Source: Fidelibacterota bacterium
GTDB taxonomy: Bacteria > Fidelibacterota > UBA8477 > JABMPR01
DNA length: 19,030 bases
Reading direction: 5' to 3'
NCBI GenBank assembly: GCA_030595455.1
Contig: JAUVDF010000001.1
Span: 1 to 19,030, forward strand
Made by a program: the position numbers and the translations under genes. Position 1 is the stretch's first letter. Every line of letters begins with the position of its first letter. Positions 1-8,128 of this stretch are shown here, piece by piece. The notes under the pieces were generated by a model. The model saw nothing but the letters and a program-made list of their open reading frames with translations, was not told the DNA's origin and did no database searches.

Positions 1-653
1 ACATAGTTATACAGCGTCCCTGAACGACGTGCTTGCATATCCATGGGCATTTTGTCCATAAGAATGAATCCGGCAAGTTTATTGTTAGCCTTTAAAGGAA
101 TTGCCCACTGAAAAAGCTTAAAACTACGATAGTCCATGACATTGACATCTGGAGCTTCAACCTGAATATCATTGATACTGTATTTTACGTTAATTAGATG
201 ATGAGCGGTTTCATTCAGCTTATGCAAAATTTCATGTTTACCATCTATGGTTAAACCATCCAGTAAGATTGGGTTAGGGGCAACTGATGATTCTACCTTA
301 AAGACTCCTTTTCGCCGAACAAACAGGGCCACGATATCAGATTCGAATAAAAATTTCATACTGCCAGGAACTGTATCCAGCATCCCTCTATAGGTTTCAA
401 CCTGTTCCAACTCATCCAGAAATGTTCTAAAACGTTCATTCCGTTGATAGTAAGAAGGTGCTACCAGGCGCAACACCAGTTTTCGGCCACTGGACCGCAA
501 TGGTTGATAAAGATTTATGATGATTGCCGCAAACACCACATTAGCGATAATGGGATGCTCTCCAAATCCCAGATATTGGTTTACTAAATAGCCCAGAATA
601 GAAATGATAAATACCAGGACTAATGAAACCAGTAATTGCTCCCGTCTAAGCAT
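1..653 (-). CDS. Membrane-anchored sensor-like protein, N-terminal part (cut by window edge)
   Basis: I translated this reading frame directly; it stays open to the left edge, so only the first 217 residues are visible. The start MLRREQLLVSLVLVF opens a hydrophobic helix (about residues 7-27). A second helix (about 36-50) ends in NLYQPLRSSGRK, a basic membrane-exit segment. A helical linker (LDELEQVETYRGML, about 80-93) leads into an alpha/beta region that resembles a GAF-type sensory domain. This layout of two helices, a PLR-type linker and a GAF-like domain is known from membrane histidine kinases and from PP2C/SpoIIE-type phosphatases. The effector domain lies outside the window, so I cannot choose between them. 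The start codon overlaps the stop of the upstream 96-residue gene by 8 bases, which suggests translational coupling. Existence of the gene is fairly sure; its function is not. Confidence 0.6.
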   Translation of the reverse strand, partial: MLRREQLLVSLVLVFIISILGYLVNQYLGFGEHPIIANVVFAAIIINLYQPLRSSGRKLVLRLVAPSYYQRNERFRTFLDELEQVETYRGMLDTVPGSMKFLFESDIVALFVRRKGVFKVESSVAPNPILLDGLTIDGKHEILHKLNETAHHLINVKYSINDIQVEAPDVNVMDYRSFKLFQWAIPLKANNKLAGFILMDKMPMDMQARRSGTLYNY

Positions 654-936
654 CTTGGCCCCCCAATAAGCTAGGTTCTGCTTGATCTACACCGACTTCC
701 TCAATCATTGAACGCAATACTGGTAAAATGCTAACCTGAGAAAGATCTTCTGCAGAGAAGATGCGAGAAAATGCGTAATTCTGATGGTTTACAGGGATCA
801 GCTTGTTGATGATAATCACTTTATCTGACTTGATTCGACATACATCCCCTTTGAAATCACCTTTTTCATAGCGAATGGTATAACCCAGCTTTTCAGCTAA
901 TGCTTCAAATTCATCAAGAATTCGTTCTGCTTTCAT
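646..936 (-). CDS. Conserved hypothetical protein, 96 residues
   Basis: This is a small soluble protein with no signal peptide or membrane segment. The N-terminal 20 residues form a likely helix (AERILDEFEALAEKLGY). Beta-strand-like segments follow (TIRYEKGDFKGDVCRIKSDKVIIINKLI), then a C-terminal helical part (LPVLRSMIEEVG). The pattern of helix, RYEKG, CR(I/L)K and VIIINK resembles a family of roughly 95-residue hypothetical proteins that I recall from other FCB-type bacteria; no function is known to me. The gene begins immediately after the stop of the GDP-mannose pyrophosphorylase gene (TAA directly followed by ATG) and overlaps the next gene by 8 bases. It is therefore very likely translated from the same transcript. 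Its position between a nucleotide-sugar gene and a sensor gene does not by itself define a role. Confidence 0.75.
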   Translation of the reverse strand: MKAERILDEFEALAEKLGYTIRYEKGDFKGDVCRIKSDKVIIINKLIPVNHQNYAFSRIFSAEDLSQVSILPVLRSMIEEVGVDQAEPSLLGGQDA

Positions 937-2007
937 TTATAGTAATGAATCCCTTTTTTCTTTCTCAAAGTCATCAACCAGTTCTTTGACTCGTTCGGTT
1001 TCTCCCCTGGGGATAATCAACAAAGCATCTTCAGTATCAATCACAACCAGGTTTTCGACACCAACCAGGGCCACTGTCTTCCCCTCAGAAAATACCAAGT
1101 TATTTTTGGAATCATGATAGAGGACATCTCCCTTAGAAACGTTGCCCGACTCGTCCTTCTCCTGCATCTCGTGGACTGCATCCCAGGATCCTACATCATT
1201 CCAGACAAAATCAACCTTAACCACAAAAACGTTTTTAGCTTTTTCCATGACGCCATAATCAATGGAGATACTTCGCAGGGTTGCCCACTCAACAGTGAGG
1301 ACTGAGTCCCATACCGGTTGGCCGATAGCCCTTTTGATATTTTCAAGGCTATCCCAAATCTCGGGCAAGAATTCCTTAAAGCTATTGAGAATAGCATCCA
1401 CGTGCCAAACAAACATACCACTATTCCAGAGAAAATCTCCACTATCTAAGAATAGCTGAGCAGTTGAGTAATCAGGCTTTTCGGCAAAGGCTTTTACCTC
1501 AAAAATAGGTTCGTCAGGGCTCGTTCGCTCATGATACTGGATATAACCATAGCCGGTTGCAGGCCGGGTTGGGATAACACCAAAAGTTACCAGCCCCTGC
1601 ATAGCTCGTGCTATTTTTATCCCCTGTCGCATATAGTTTGAGAAGACTTTCACATCATCAATAAAATGATCTGCTGGAAAAACACCCATCACTGCATCTG
1701 GATCACGGTTCTGAATTATGATGGCGGCCAGACCAATAGCCGGACCGGTGTTTTTACCTTCCGGTTCTATTAAAATATTGTTTTCAGGTAGCTCAGGAAT
1801 TTCCTGACGGATGCCCTGCTCCTGCTCCGAATTAGTAATAATCAGGATATGGTCAGTTTCGGTTAGCTGCTTTAGGCGGTCAACTGTCATACGCAACATG
1901 CTTTCTTCACCAGCAATGCTCAATAGTTGTTTGGGAGTCTTCTTTCGACTTTGGGGCCAAAACCGCTTACCGACACCACCAGCCATTATGACCGCATAAA
2001 AAGACAT
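937..2007 (-). CDS. manC: Mannose-1-phosphate guanylyltransferase (GDP-mannose pyrophosphorylase)
   Basis: The enzyme makes GDP-mannose from GTP and mannose 1-phosphate in the cytoplasm, for glycan or LPS/exopolysaccharide synthesis. With the start chosen here it has 356 residues, the usual size of the single-domain form; the C-terminal phosphomannose-isomerase cupin of longer ManC proteins is absent. Visible motifs are the nucleotide-binding GGVGKRFWPQSRKKTPKQ (about 10-27), FPADH (110-114), EKPD (176-179), WNSGMFVW (194-201), DYGVMEKA (250-257) and WNDVGSW (269-275). The reading frame stays open to 2064, which would overlap dapF. I prefer the ATG at 2007 because GAGG lies 5 bases upstream (2013-2016) and the nucleotidyltransferase core starts right there (MSFYAVIMAGG). 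It lies 31 bases after dapF and abuts the 96-residue gene, in an apparent seven-gene run. Confidence 0.93.
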   Translation of the reverse strand: MSFYAVIMAGGVGKRFWPQSRKKTPKQLLSIAGEESMLRMTVDRLKQLTETDHILIITNSEQEQGIRQEIPELPENNILIEPEGKNTGPAIGLAAIIIQNRDPDAVMGVFPADHFIDDVKVFSNYMRQGIKIARAMQGLVTFGVIPTRPATGYGYIQYHERTSPDEPIFEVKAFAEKPDYSTAQLFLDSGDFLWNSGMFVWHVDAILNSFKEFLPEIWDSLENIKRAIGQPVWDSVLTVEWATLRSISIDYGVMEKAKNVFVVKVDFVWNDVGSWDAVHEMQEKDESGNVSKGDVLYHDSKNNLVFSEGKTVALVGVENLVVIDTEDALLIIPRGETERVKELVDDFEKEKRDSLL

Positions 2008-2012
2008 TTTTA

Positions 2013-2016
2013 CCTC
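2013..2016 (-). promoter_or_regulatory. Ribosome binding site deciding the manC start
   Basis: On the minus strand GAGG sits 5 bases before the ATG at 2007. This is one of the few clear Shine-Dalgarno sequences in the window and supports the shorter manC start over the in-frame ATG at 2064. Confidence 0.7.
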
Positions 2017-2038
2017 GACTTTCCCATTTGAAATAAAC

Positions 2039-2803
2039 TTATGATAACGCGATGTGACCTTCAAAAACTAATTGAGCAGCACCACTAAGCCAATACTGAT
2101 TTCCATGAAAATTAACTTTTAAATCGCCACCCTTAAAGGACAATAAAACAGGCCAGGTCAAATCCCAGGTTTCATTGGCATATATTGCTACAGCAGCAGC
2201 CCCTGTTCCACAAGCTAGCGTCTCCATATTGACACCCCGTTCCCAGGTCCTCACAATAAGTTTATCACGAGTCTTTTCGACAATATTTACATTGGTCCCC
2301 TGGGGATGAGCTACATGAGCATTCATTGATTCACCCAACAAATTAAGCTTCTCTTTAGCTGTGTTTTTAGTCGGAATAATCAGATGCGGGACACCCGTAT
2401 TAATAAAACCTGTTCCAGGTCGTGGAATATCCCAAGCGTGGAGTTGATCATTCACCAGAATTTCTACTTCAACCTGATCATCAATAATGTTGTATTTATG
2501 GGCTCCATCATCAGCGATAAATTGTCCGGACAAGCCAACCTTCCCCAGGGCAGCAGCAAATTTTACCAAAGACCTGGCACCATTGCCACACATCTCACCT
2601 CTAGAGCCATCTGCGTTAAAATAGATCATTCTAAAATCTGCTTCTGGATCAGCATTCAGCAGCAACACACCATCTGCGCCAATACCAAAGCGACGATCAC
2701 ATAGGGCAACAATCTGATCCACACTTAGGTCTAATTCATTATTCCAGTTGTCAAAAATGACAAAGTCATTTCCAGTTGCGACATATTTATGGAATTGTAT
2801 CAT
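2039..2803 (-). CDS. dapF: Diaminopimelate epimerase
   Basis: DapF converts LL-diaminopimelate to the meso form, the last step before lysine and a direct precursor for Gram-negative peptidoglycan. It is a cytoplasmic, cofactor-independent two-base racemase. The 254 residues match the family, which usually has about 250-280. The N-terminal FHKYVATGNDFVIFDN and GIGADG blocks are present. Both catalytic cysteines are intact: Cys72 in MCGNGARS and Cys198 in ETLACGTGAAA. The loop before the second cysteine (ERGVNMET) is one residue longer than the common ERGxGET, which I believe is a normal variant in Bacteroidetes-like DapF. A GGGGTGA ribosome-binding-like sequence lies 12 bases upstream (2816-2822). 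The gene follows the Big_5 lipoprotein gene by 28 bases and precedes manC by 31. Confidence 0.96.
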   Translation of the reverse strand: MIQFHKYVATGNDFVIFDNWNNELDLSVDQIVALCDRRFGIGADGVLLLNADPEADFRMIYFNADGSRGEMCGNGARSLVKFAAALGKVGLSGQFIADDGAHKYNIIDDQVEVEILVNDQLHAWDIPRPGTGFINTGVPHLIIPTKNTAKEKLNLLGESMNAHVAHPQGTNVNIVEKTRDKLIVRTWERGVNMETLACGTGAAAVAIYANETWDLTWPVLLSFKGGDLKVNFHGNQYWLSGAAQLVFEGHIALS

Positions 2804-2831
2804 AATTACAATATTTCACCCCAAAATTCAA

Positions 2832-4484
2832 TCACTCAACTAACTCCCACACTCCTAAATCTGTCTCCCACCTGGCTCTCACTTTTATTTCACCAGAATA
2901 AAACCAGAATGGCTCAGCACCCATTTCAGTCTCAAATCCACCACTATCATAGTGTCCATTACCATCGACATCAACATAGGCCGATAGTGAGTACTGCTGA
3001 GCAGGAAGGTTATCAATCAGGTAAGCGGTGCCTGGTCTTAATTTAAATGTACGATTAGTACCCTTTGACCTTAAGCGACACTCAAGTACCTCAACACCCA
3101 TCTGCATGATCCGTAAGCTACCTAAGGAATCTTCTGTGACTGTGACTAAGCTCCCAGCCATCAGTGAATCAAGCATATTGGACCTCAAGGGAGCATCAAT
3201 ATATTGAGTTTCAATCTGCCAGCGATAATTCCGGCCATCCTCAAGGACAGTATCTGGTAAAAATTGGATAGTCATAGATGTTAGACTGTCCAGTGTACCA
3301 AATATTTTAATTGAATCCACCTGACTATCAACCACATGAAAGGCGGAGTCACTTTTGAATTCAAAAGGCAAATTTGACTCAATCAAAATAGAAGAAGCCT
3401 CATTTGGAAAACGTTTATTCGTGTGATTCAGCCAACTCACCTTAAGCGGGTTCAAAGCAAGTGAATCAAATTCAATAGCACTCCTAAATTGGAGCGTATC
3501 AGAGCTTAGTGAATAACGACTGGTATCCTGAAAATTTTGTATCCAAACTAGGGCACTATCTTTGAGTGGTTTGGCGATATTAAAATGCATGGCATATTCA
3601 TCTTCAGCGACAGTTGCAGTTCCCAGAATTGGAATCTCAACTTCATCTGCAATCAATTTTATTTTACTTAGGTCGGCCTGTTTTACAGGTCGATTAACCC
3701 GGATTTGAATGAAATTTTCTTCCAGTTCGGTAAGCCCTAAAAGCTTAATATTATTCAGTGGTATTAACTGGGGCCAGAGGTGGTAATTAGTGCTTATGCT
3801 ATCATCACTGGCAAGGGCTAAGGGCTGTTCTGGTCTACCAAAATAGTCATCACCATCAATCAGTTTATTCTGATTCCGATCCCAATGATAGAATAACATA
3901 TAGGACTGTTCGGCCAGGTAGGATAACTCGAATATTCCCTGGTCATCCGGTTGAAAAATATAATCAGCCGGTTTTGCCCTTAATTCCGCGATGGAGGCAT
4001 CAAATTGCCGATAGAGGAATAAATTTCCCATTTTTCTAAGATCTTTCCCGCCGTAAATCGTACCTCTCAGACGCCCTGAATTTAGATCTTCACCTGTACT
4101 GAATGCCTGTATATAAGTTGAAGCCAAGCCGTTCCCCTGAAGATCCTGAGCTGTTTTATCAATGGTAATCAAATAGGTTTCGTTTTGTTCTAAGGGTTCA
4201 TTGAACTTCAACTTCAGCCAGGTCCAACTTGATTTTAACTCATAACCACTTGGAGGTTGAGGCCATATTTGAACAGCCCCTGTAAAGGTAGCTTGTTTCA
4301 TTTGCTCATTAAATTTGATCAGGACTTCAGTATTTGGGTCAACATTTACTGATTCATTCTGGGGCATACTAAGAATAATCTGTGGTGCTTCTTTATCCTT
4401 GGGTCCACCAGTAATTGCTCGCTCATTGGCACAGGTCCAAATAAGACCGAGGCTTAGCCAAATCAGAATACTCAACCTACCCAT
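2832..4484 (-). CDS. Lipoprotein with Big_5 (SbsA-type) Ig-like domain
   Basis: This 550-residue exported lipoprotein has an N-terminal hydrophobic segment ending in a lipobox-like LIWTC with Cys18. It is followed by ITGGPKDKEAPQI, a motif typical of a Bacteroidetes/FCB lipoprotein family. A Big_5 Ig-like domain follows at about residues 33-131 (PQIILSMPQNESVNV, IKFNEQM, WTWLKLKFNEPL, YLITIDKTAQDLQGNGL). The rest looks beta-rich. It includes two EF-hand or dockerin-like acidic loops: D202-N204-N206-D210 (WDRNQNKLIDGDD) and D505-D507-N509-D513 (VDVDGNGHYDSGG). I infer that these could bind calcium. Its start overlaps the end of sfsA by 8 bases, so translation is probably coupled, although the two proteins act in different compartments. 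The cellular role is unknown; an envelope or surface structural function is the reasonable guess. Confidence 0.85.
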   Translation of the reverse strand: MGRLSILIWLSLGLIWTCANERAITGGPKDKEAPQIILSMPQNESVNVDPNTEVLIKFNEQMKQATFTGAVQIWPQPPSGYELKSSWTWLKLKFNEPLEQNETYLITIDKTAQDLQGNGLASTYIQAFSTGEDLNSGRLRGTIYGGKDLRKMGNLFLYRQFDASIAELRAKPADYIFQPDDQGIFELSYLAEQSYMLFYHWDRNQNKLIDGDDYFGRPEQPLALASDDSISTNYHLWPQLIPLNNIKLLGLTELEENFIQIRVNRPVKQADLSKIKLIADEVEIPILGTATVAEDEYAMHFNIAKPLKDSALVWIQNFQDTSRYSLSSDTLQFRSAIEFDSLALNPLKVSWLNHTNKRFPNEASSILIESNLPFEFKSDSAFHVVDSQVDSIKIFGTLDSLTSMTIQFLPDTVLEDGRNYRWQIETQYIDAPLRSNMLDSLMAGSLVTVTEDSLGSLRIMQMGVEVLECRLRSKGTNRTFKLRPGTAYLIDNLPAQQYSLSAYVDVDGNGHYDSGGFETEMGAEPFWFYSGEIKVRARWETDLGVWELVE

Positions 4485-5187
4485 TGCCTAGCTCCAGATT
4501 AAACGGTATGGACGATCCCAGGGTCATTGCGTCCGGTTCAAGGTGAGTTGTATAGATAAGTAGCTCTAATCCTTGTTCAACGGCAGCCTTTAGTGCTTTA
4601 GCAAATTTTGGGTCTCTGCCCCAGTGCGGTTCAAAACTGTTTGCATCGGATCGTTGAACGATAAAGAGCACAGCTGCTGACCGCTCAGGTGTGATTGAAT
4701 CCACAAGATGATTTACGTGCTTGGTGCCCCTGGCAGTAACTGCATCAGGGAAACGCGCCACACCTTCTTCAACCAGTGTTGCAGATTTAACCTCAAGCAG
4801 TTTTTCCTGACCATCTTTTTCCAGCAAAAAATCAAAGCGGGATTTACCCAGGGTATATTCCTGTTTCTTGACTCGCCAGCCTGAAAATTCAGGAATCAAA
4901 TTACCATCGAGACAAAACCTGACAAATTTGTTAGGCAGCTGAGAATTGATAGAGATTAATTCCTGTCCTGAATACACCATGACTGTGGCAAATTTTGTTT
5001 TTCTTTCGCTACCTGATTTTGGTTCCACAAGCACTCTTGCACCTGGAAATAACAGCTCTTTTAAACGACCTGGATCAGGTACATGGGAGTCATGTATTTT
5101 ACCATCAATCTTCACCTGAGACAGGAATCGATTTGGACGAGCGATAAACTCCGCTTCCATTAATCCAGGGGGTAAAGGCATTTTCAT
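4477..5187 (-). CDS. sfsA: SfsA family protein (sugar fermentation stimulation protein homologue)
   Basis: This is a 236-residue cytoplasmic protein of the SfsA family. The family has an N-terminal OB-like domain and a C-terminal PD-(D/E)xK nuclease-like domain, and has been described as nucleic-acid binding; its true role is unsettled. Visible family motifs are HVPDPGRLKELLFPGA (about 35-50), SRFDFLL (116-122), LLEVKSATL (130-138) and RFPDAVTARGTKH (145-157). Asp119, Glu132 and Lys134 fit the nuclease-like active-site triad. The gene starts one base after the tgt stop and overlaps the following lipoprotein gene by 8 bases. It is therefore embedded in the same probable transcript. The length is normal and nothing is truncated. 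Confidence 0.93.
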   Translation of the reverse strand: MKMPLPPGLMEAEFIARPNRFLSQVKIDGKIHDSHVPDPGRLKELLFPGARVLVEPKSGSERKTKFATVMVYSGQELISINSQLPNKFVRFCLDGNLIPEFSGWRVKKQEYTLGKSRFDFLLEKDGQEKLLEVKSATLVEEGVARFPDAVTARGTKHVNHLVDSITPERSAAVLFIVQRSDANSFEPHWGRDPKFAKALKAAVEQGLELLIYTTHLEPDAMTLGSSIPFNLELGNG

Positions 5188-5188
5188 T

Positions 5189-6346
<1,158 letters not shown>

Positions 6347-6371
6347 TTAATGGTTTTATAAAAGATCCTAT

Positions 6372-6393
6372 TACTACAATTGGGATAGTAGTA
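6372..6393. repeat. Short inverted repeat upstream of tgt
   Basis: Arms TACTAC (6372-6377) and GTAGTA (6388-6393) are perfectly complementary across a 10-base spacer, about 40 bases upstream of the tgt start. A further ACTAC at about 6411-6415 could pair alternatively with the second arm. It could be an operator or a leader hairpin; such short arms also arise by chance. Confidence 0.3.
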
Positions 6394-6462
6394 CTTACAC
6401 TGATAATAACTACTGATTCTTAGCACCCTGTTTTTACCAAATTTTCACCACTGATCTATATA

Positions 6463-6487
6463 CTTCGACTCCGCTCAGCATGACGAG
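6463..6487. repeat. Short repeat-like string, CTTCGACTCCGCTCAG type
   Basis: This GC-richer string in an AT-rich spacer begins CTTCGACTCCGCTCAGCATG. I recall closely similar strings as high-copy intergenic sequences in many unrelated bacterial genomes. There is no second copy in this window, so its repeat nature is from memory and not shown here. Confidence 0.4.
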
Positions 6488-6522
6488 CCATCGCTTTCTA
6501 ATTTTAATTTTCCAGTTTTTTA

Positions 6523-6548
6523 TCCATCGTAGCCTCGGCGTAGATGGA
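6523..6548. repeat. Imperfect hairpin, repeat-like, between radA and tgt
   Basis: Outer arms TCCATC (6523-6528) and GATGGA (6543-6548) pair perfectly. The inner part (TA and GCC against GGC and TA) pairs with one bulged G on each side. The string resembles a dispersed class with a 'CGTAGCCT..GGCG' core that I recall from other genomes. On the minus strand it is followed by A residues, not T, so it is not a standard terminator for radA. Confidence 0.4.
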
Positions 6549-6561
6549 CTAGTTTCAAATT

Positions 6562-7908
6562 TCAAAATATTATATCAACGGCTTCAGAGACACTCCGTAC
6601 TGGCGTGATCTGCAATCCAAAATCTTTTAAATCCTTGTGCTCACCATAGGGCAATATGACGTGATTAAATCCAAGCTTTTTAGCTTCCTCAACTCTCCGT
6701 CGAATTTGGCCAACATTACGAACTTCTCCCCCCAGACCAACTTCTCCAATAATCAATGCGCCGGCATCCACTACTTGATTCTTTAAACTCGAAATAATGG
6801 CAATAGCGACACCAAGGTCCGCAGCTGGCTCAGCAATTTTAAGACCACTGACTACATTTATAAACACATCTTGAGTACCAAGTTGAAAGCCAGCTCTGCG
6901 TTCAAGGACTGCCAGCAACATTTGCAGGCGTCTCAAATCAAAACCGGTAACATTACGCTGAGGGTTTCCATAGGATGCCCCGGCAACCAGAGCCTGAACC
7001 TCCAGGAAAAAGGTACGACTACCCTCCTGGCTGGTCACGATTACCGTTCCACTAACATCACTATGTCGTTTCGAAAGAAATAATTTAGCCGGGTTTTCAA
7101 CAGGAATGAGACCTTCCGGTTTCATTTCGTAAACCCCTAATTCACTAGTTGAACCAAAGCGATTTTTAGCAGCTCTGAGCAGTCTAACCTGCGAATTTCG
7201 ATCGCCTTCCAGATATAAAACGGTATCCACCAGATGCTCCAGCATCTTTGGCCCAGCCAGGAAGCCGTCCTTGGTGATGTGTCCCACCAGTACAATACAA
7301 ACATTGAGTTCTTTGGCGACCCTGAGTAATTGAGCGGCACTTTCCCGGACTTGACTAATACTGCCTGGGAGGTTTTCCCCACTTTCCGTGTAAGCAGTCT
7401 GGATTGAGTCAACCACTACCAACATGGGTTTATGTTCATTGATGGCGCCAATCATATTTTCCACAACTGCTTCATTGGCAAACATCAAGTTCTTAGCCTT
7501 CACACCCAGTCGATCGGCCCGCATGGCTAACTGCTCACCGCTTTCTTCACCAGAAAAATACAGGATTGAATGGCCGGAGCCAGCCATAAGACCACATAGT
7601 TGGAGCAGCAGGGTTGATTTTCCAATACCTGGTTGTCCCCCAAACAGAATGATACTCCCCTTGACCATGCCTCCGCCTAGCACTGCGTCAAACTCCTGTT
7701 GCGAGGTGCGAATGCGGTTCTCTTCACTTCTGCCGATTTGATCCAATGATTTTAATTCCGAGCGCTGTCGGTTTGGAATTGCTTTAAGAGGTGACTGTTT
7801 GAATTCCTTAACACTCTCCCAGGTACCACAAGTACTACAACGCCCTACCCATTTAGGGTGTTCAGCACCACAATCATCACAGACATAGACCGTCTTAATT
7901 TTTGCCAT
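6562..7908 (-). CDS. radA: DNA repair protein RadA (Sms)
   Basis: RadA is a RecA-like ATPase that drives branch migration of recombination intermediates. The 448 residues are full length and the domain order is complete. It has an N-terminal C4 zinc finger (Cys10, Cys13, Cys24, Cys27 in CDDCGAEHPKWVGRCSTCGTW, written with positions 10-30). The RecA core has Walker A GGQPGIGKST (90-99), Walker B VVVDSIQT (164-171) and the RadA-specific KNRFG (248-252). A Lon-protease-like C-terminal domain (about 290-448) carries LGVAIAIISSLKN and GEVGLGGEVRNV; it lacks proteolytic function in this family. No Shine-Dalgarno sequence is evident. The gene is isolated by spacers of more than 200 bases on both sides and may be transcribed alone or read through from the mlaE gene. 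Confidence 0.97.
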   Translation of the reverse strand: MAKIKTVYVCDDCGAEHPKWVGRCSTCGTWESVKEFKQSPLKAIPNRQRSELKSLDQIGRSEENRIRTSQQEFDAVLGGGMVKGSIILFGGQPGIGKSTLLLQLCGLMAGSGHSILYFSGEESGEQLAMRADRLGVKAKNLMFANEAVVENMIGAINEHKPMLVVVDSIQTAYTESGENLPGSISQVRESAAQLLRVAKELNVCIVLVGHITKDGFLAGPKMLEHLVDTVLYLEGDRNSQVRLLRAAKNRFGSTSELGVYEMKPEGLIPVENPAKLFLSKRHSDVSGTVIVTSQEGSRTFFLEVQALVAGASYGNPQRNVTGFDLRRLQMLLAVLERRAGFQLGTQDVFINVVSGLKIAEPAADLGVAIAIISSLKNQVVDAGALIIGEVGLGGEVRNVGQIRRRVEEAKKLGFNHVILPYGEHKDLKDFGLQITPVRSVSEAVDIIF

Positions 7909-7924
7909 AGTACTATTAATACAT

Positions 7925-7951
7925 CTCGCAGAGGTGCAGAGGCGTAGAGGT
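7925..7951. repeat. Degenerate 8-base tandem repeat (GCAGAGGT x3)
   Basis: Three consecutive 8-base units are visible: GCAGAGGT (7928-7935), GCAGAGGC (7936-7943) and GTAGAGGT (7944-7951), preceded by CTC. Strings of this kind (CGCAGAG-rich) are, from memory, a widespread high-copy intergenic repeat in many bacterial phyla. Here it lies about 20 bases upstream of the radA start, so it would sit in the radA leader. Confidence 0.55.
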
Positions 7952-8110
7952 AAATTTTGGCTTTCTAACTAAACAGATTGTGTGAATCATATACTTTGGC
8001 TGGGGTATCATGCGTCCAATTCCATATTTATTTTTCAATTTATAATTTCTTTCTATCTCGCAGAAGATCAAAAGCTACAAATATTTCACTGAGCAAAAGA
8101 TTAGATTATT

Positions 8111-8124
8111 CCAGTTTCCAGTTT
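8111..8124. repeat. Direct repeat CCAGTTT x2
   Basis: Two adjacent copies of CCAGTTT (8111-8117, 8118-8124) lie just after the mlaE stop. It is short and of unknown meaning; a similar tccagttt occurs near 6511 in the other spacer. Confidence 0.35.
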
Positions 8125-8128
8125 CAAC

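Larger units (their letters stand above)
7909..8128. other. Intergenic spacer between mlaE-like gene and radA
   Basis: These 220 bases hold no supported gene. They contain a degenerate 8-base tandem repeat (7925-7951), a further similar ctcgcaga string near 8056-8064, and a doubled CCAGTTT (8111-8124). A radA promoter should lie here on the minus strand; I see only weak candidates. I see no terminator hairpin after the mlaE-like gene. Confidence 0.55.

Noticed and set aside
2008..2064. Longer N-terminus for manC starting at the ATG at 2064
   Set aside because: It would overlap dapF by 26 bases, adds 19 residues not typical of the family, and lacks the GAGG found before the ATG at 2007.
6523..6548. 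Hairpin as rho-independent terminator of radA
   Set aside because: On the radA transcript the stem is imperfect and is followed by A residues, not the U run needed.
7137..7412. Ninety-one-codon frame inside radA on the same strand
   Set aside because: It is a frame-shifted reading of radA, whose own frame is complete with all motifs; no sign of a real frameshift.
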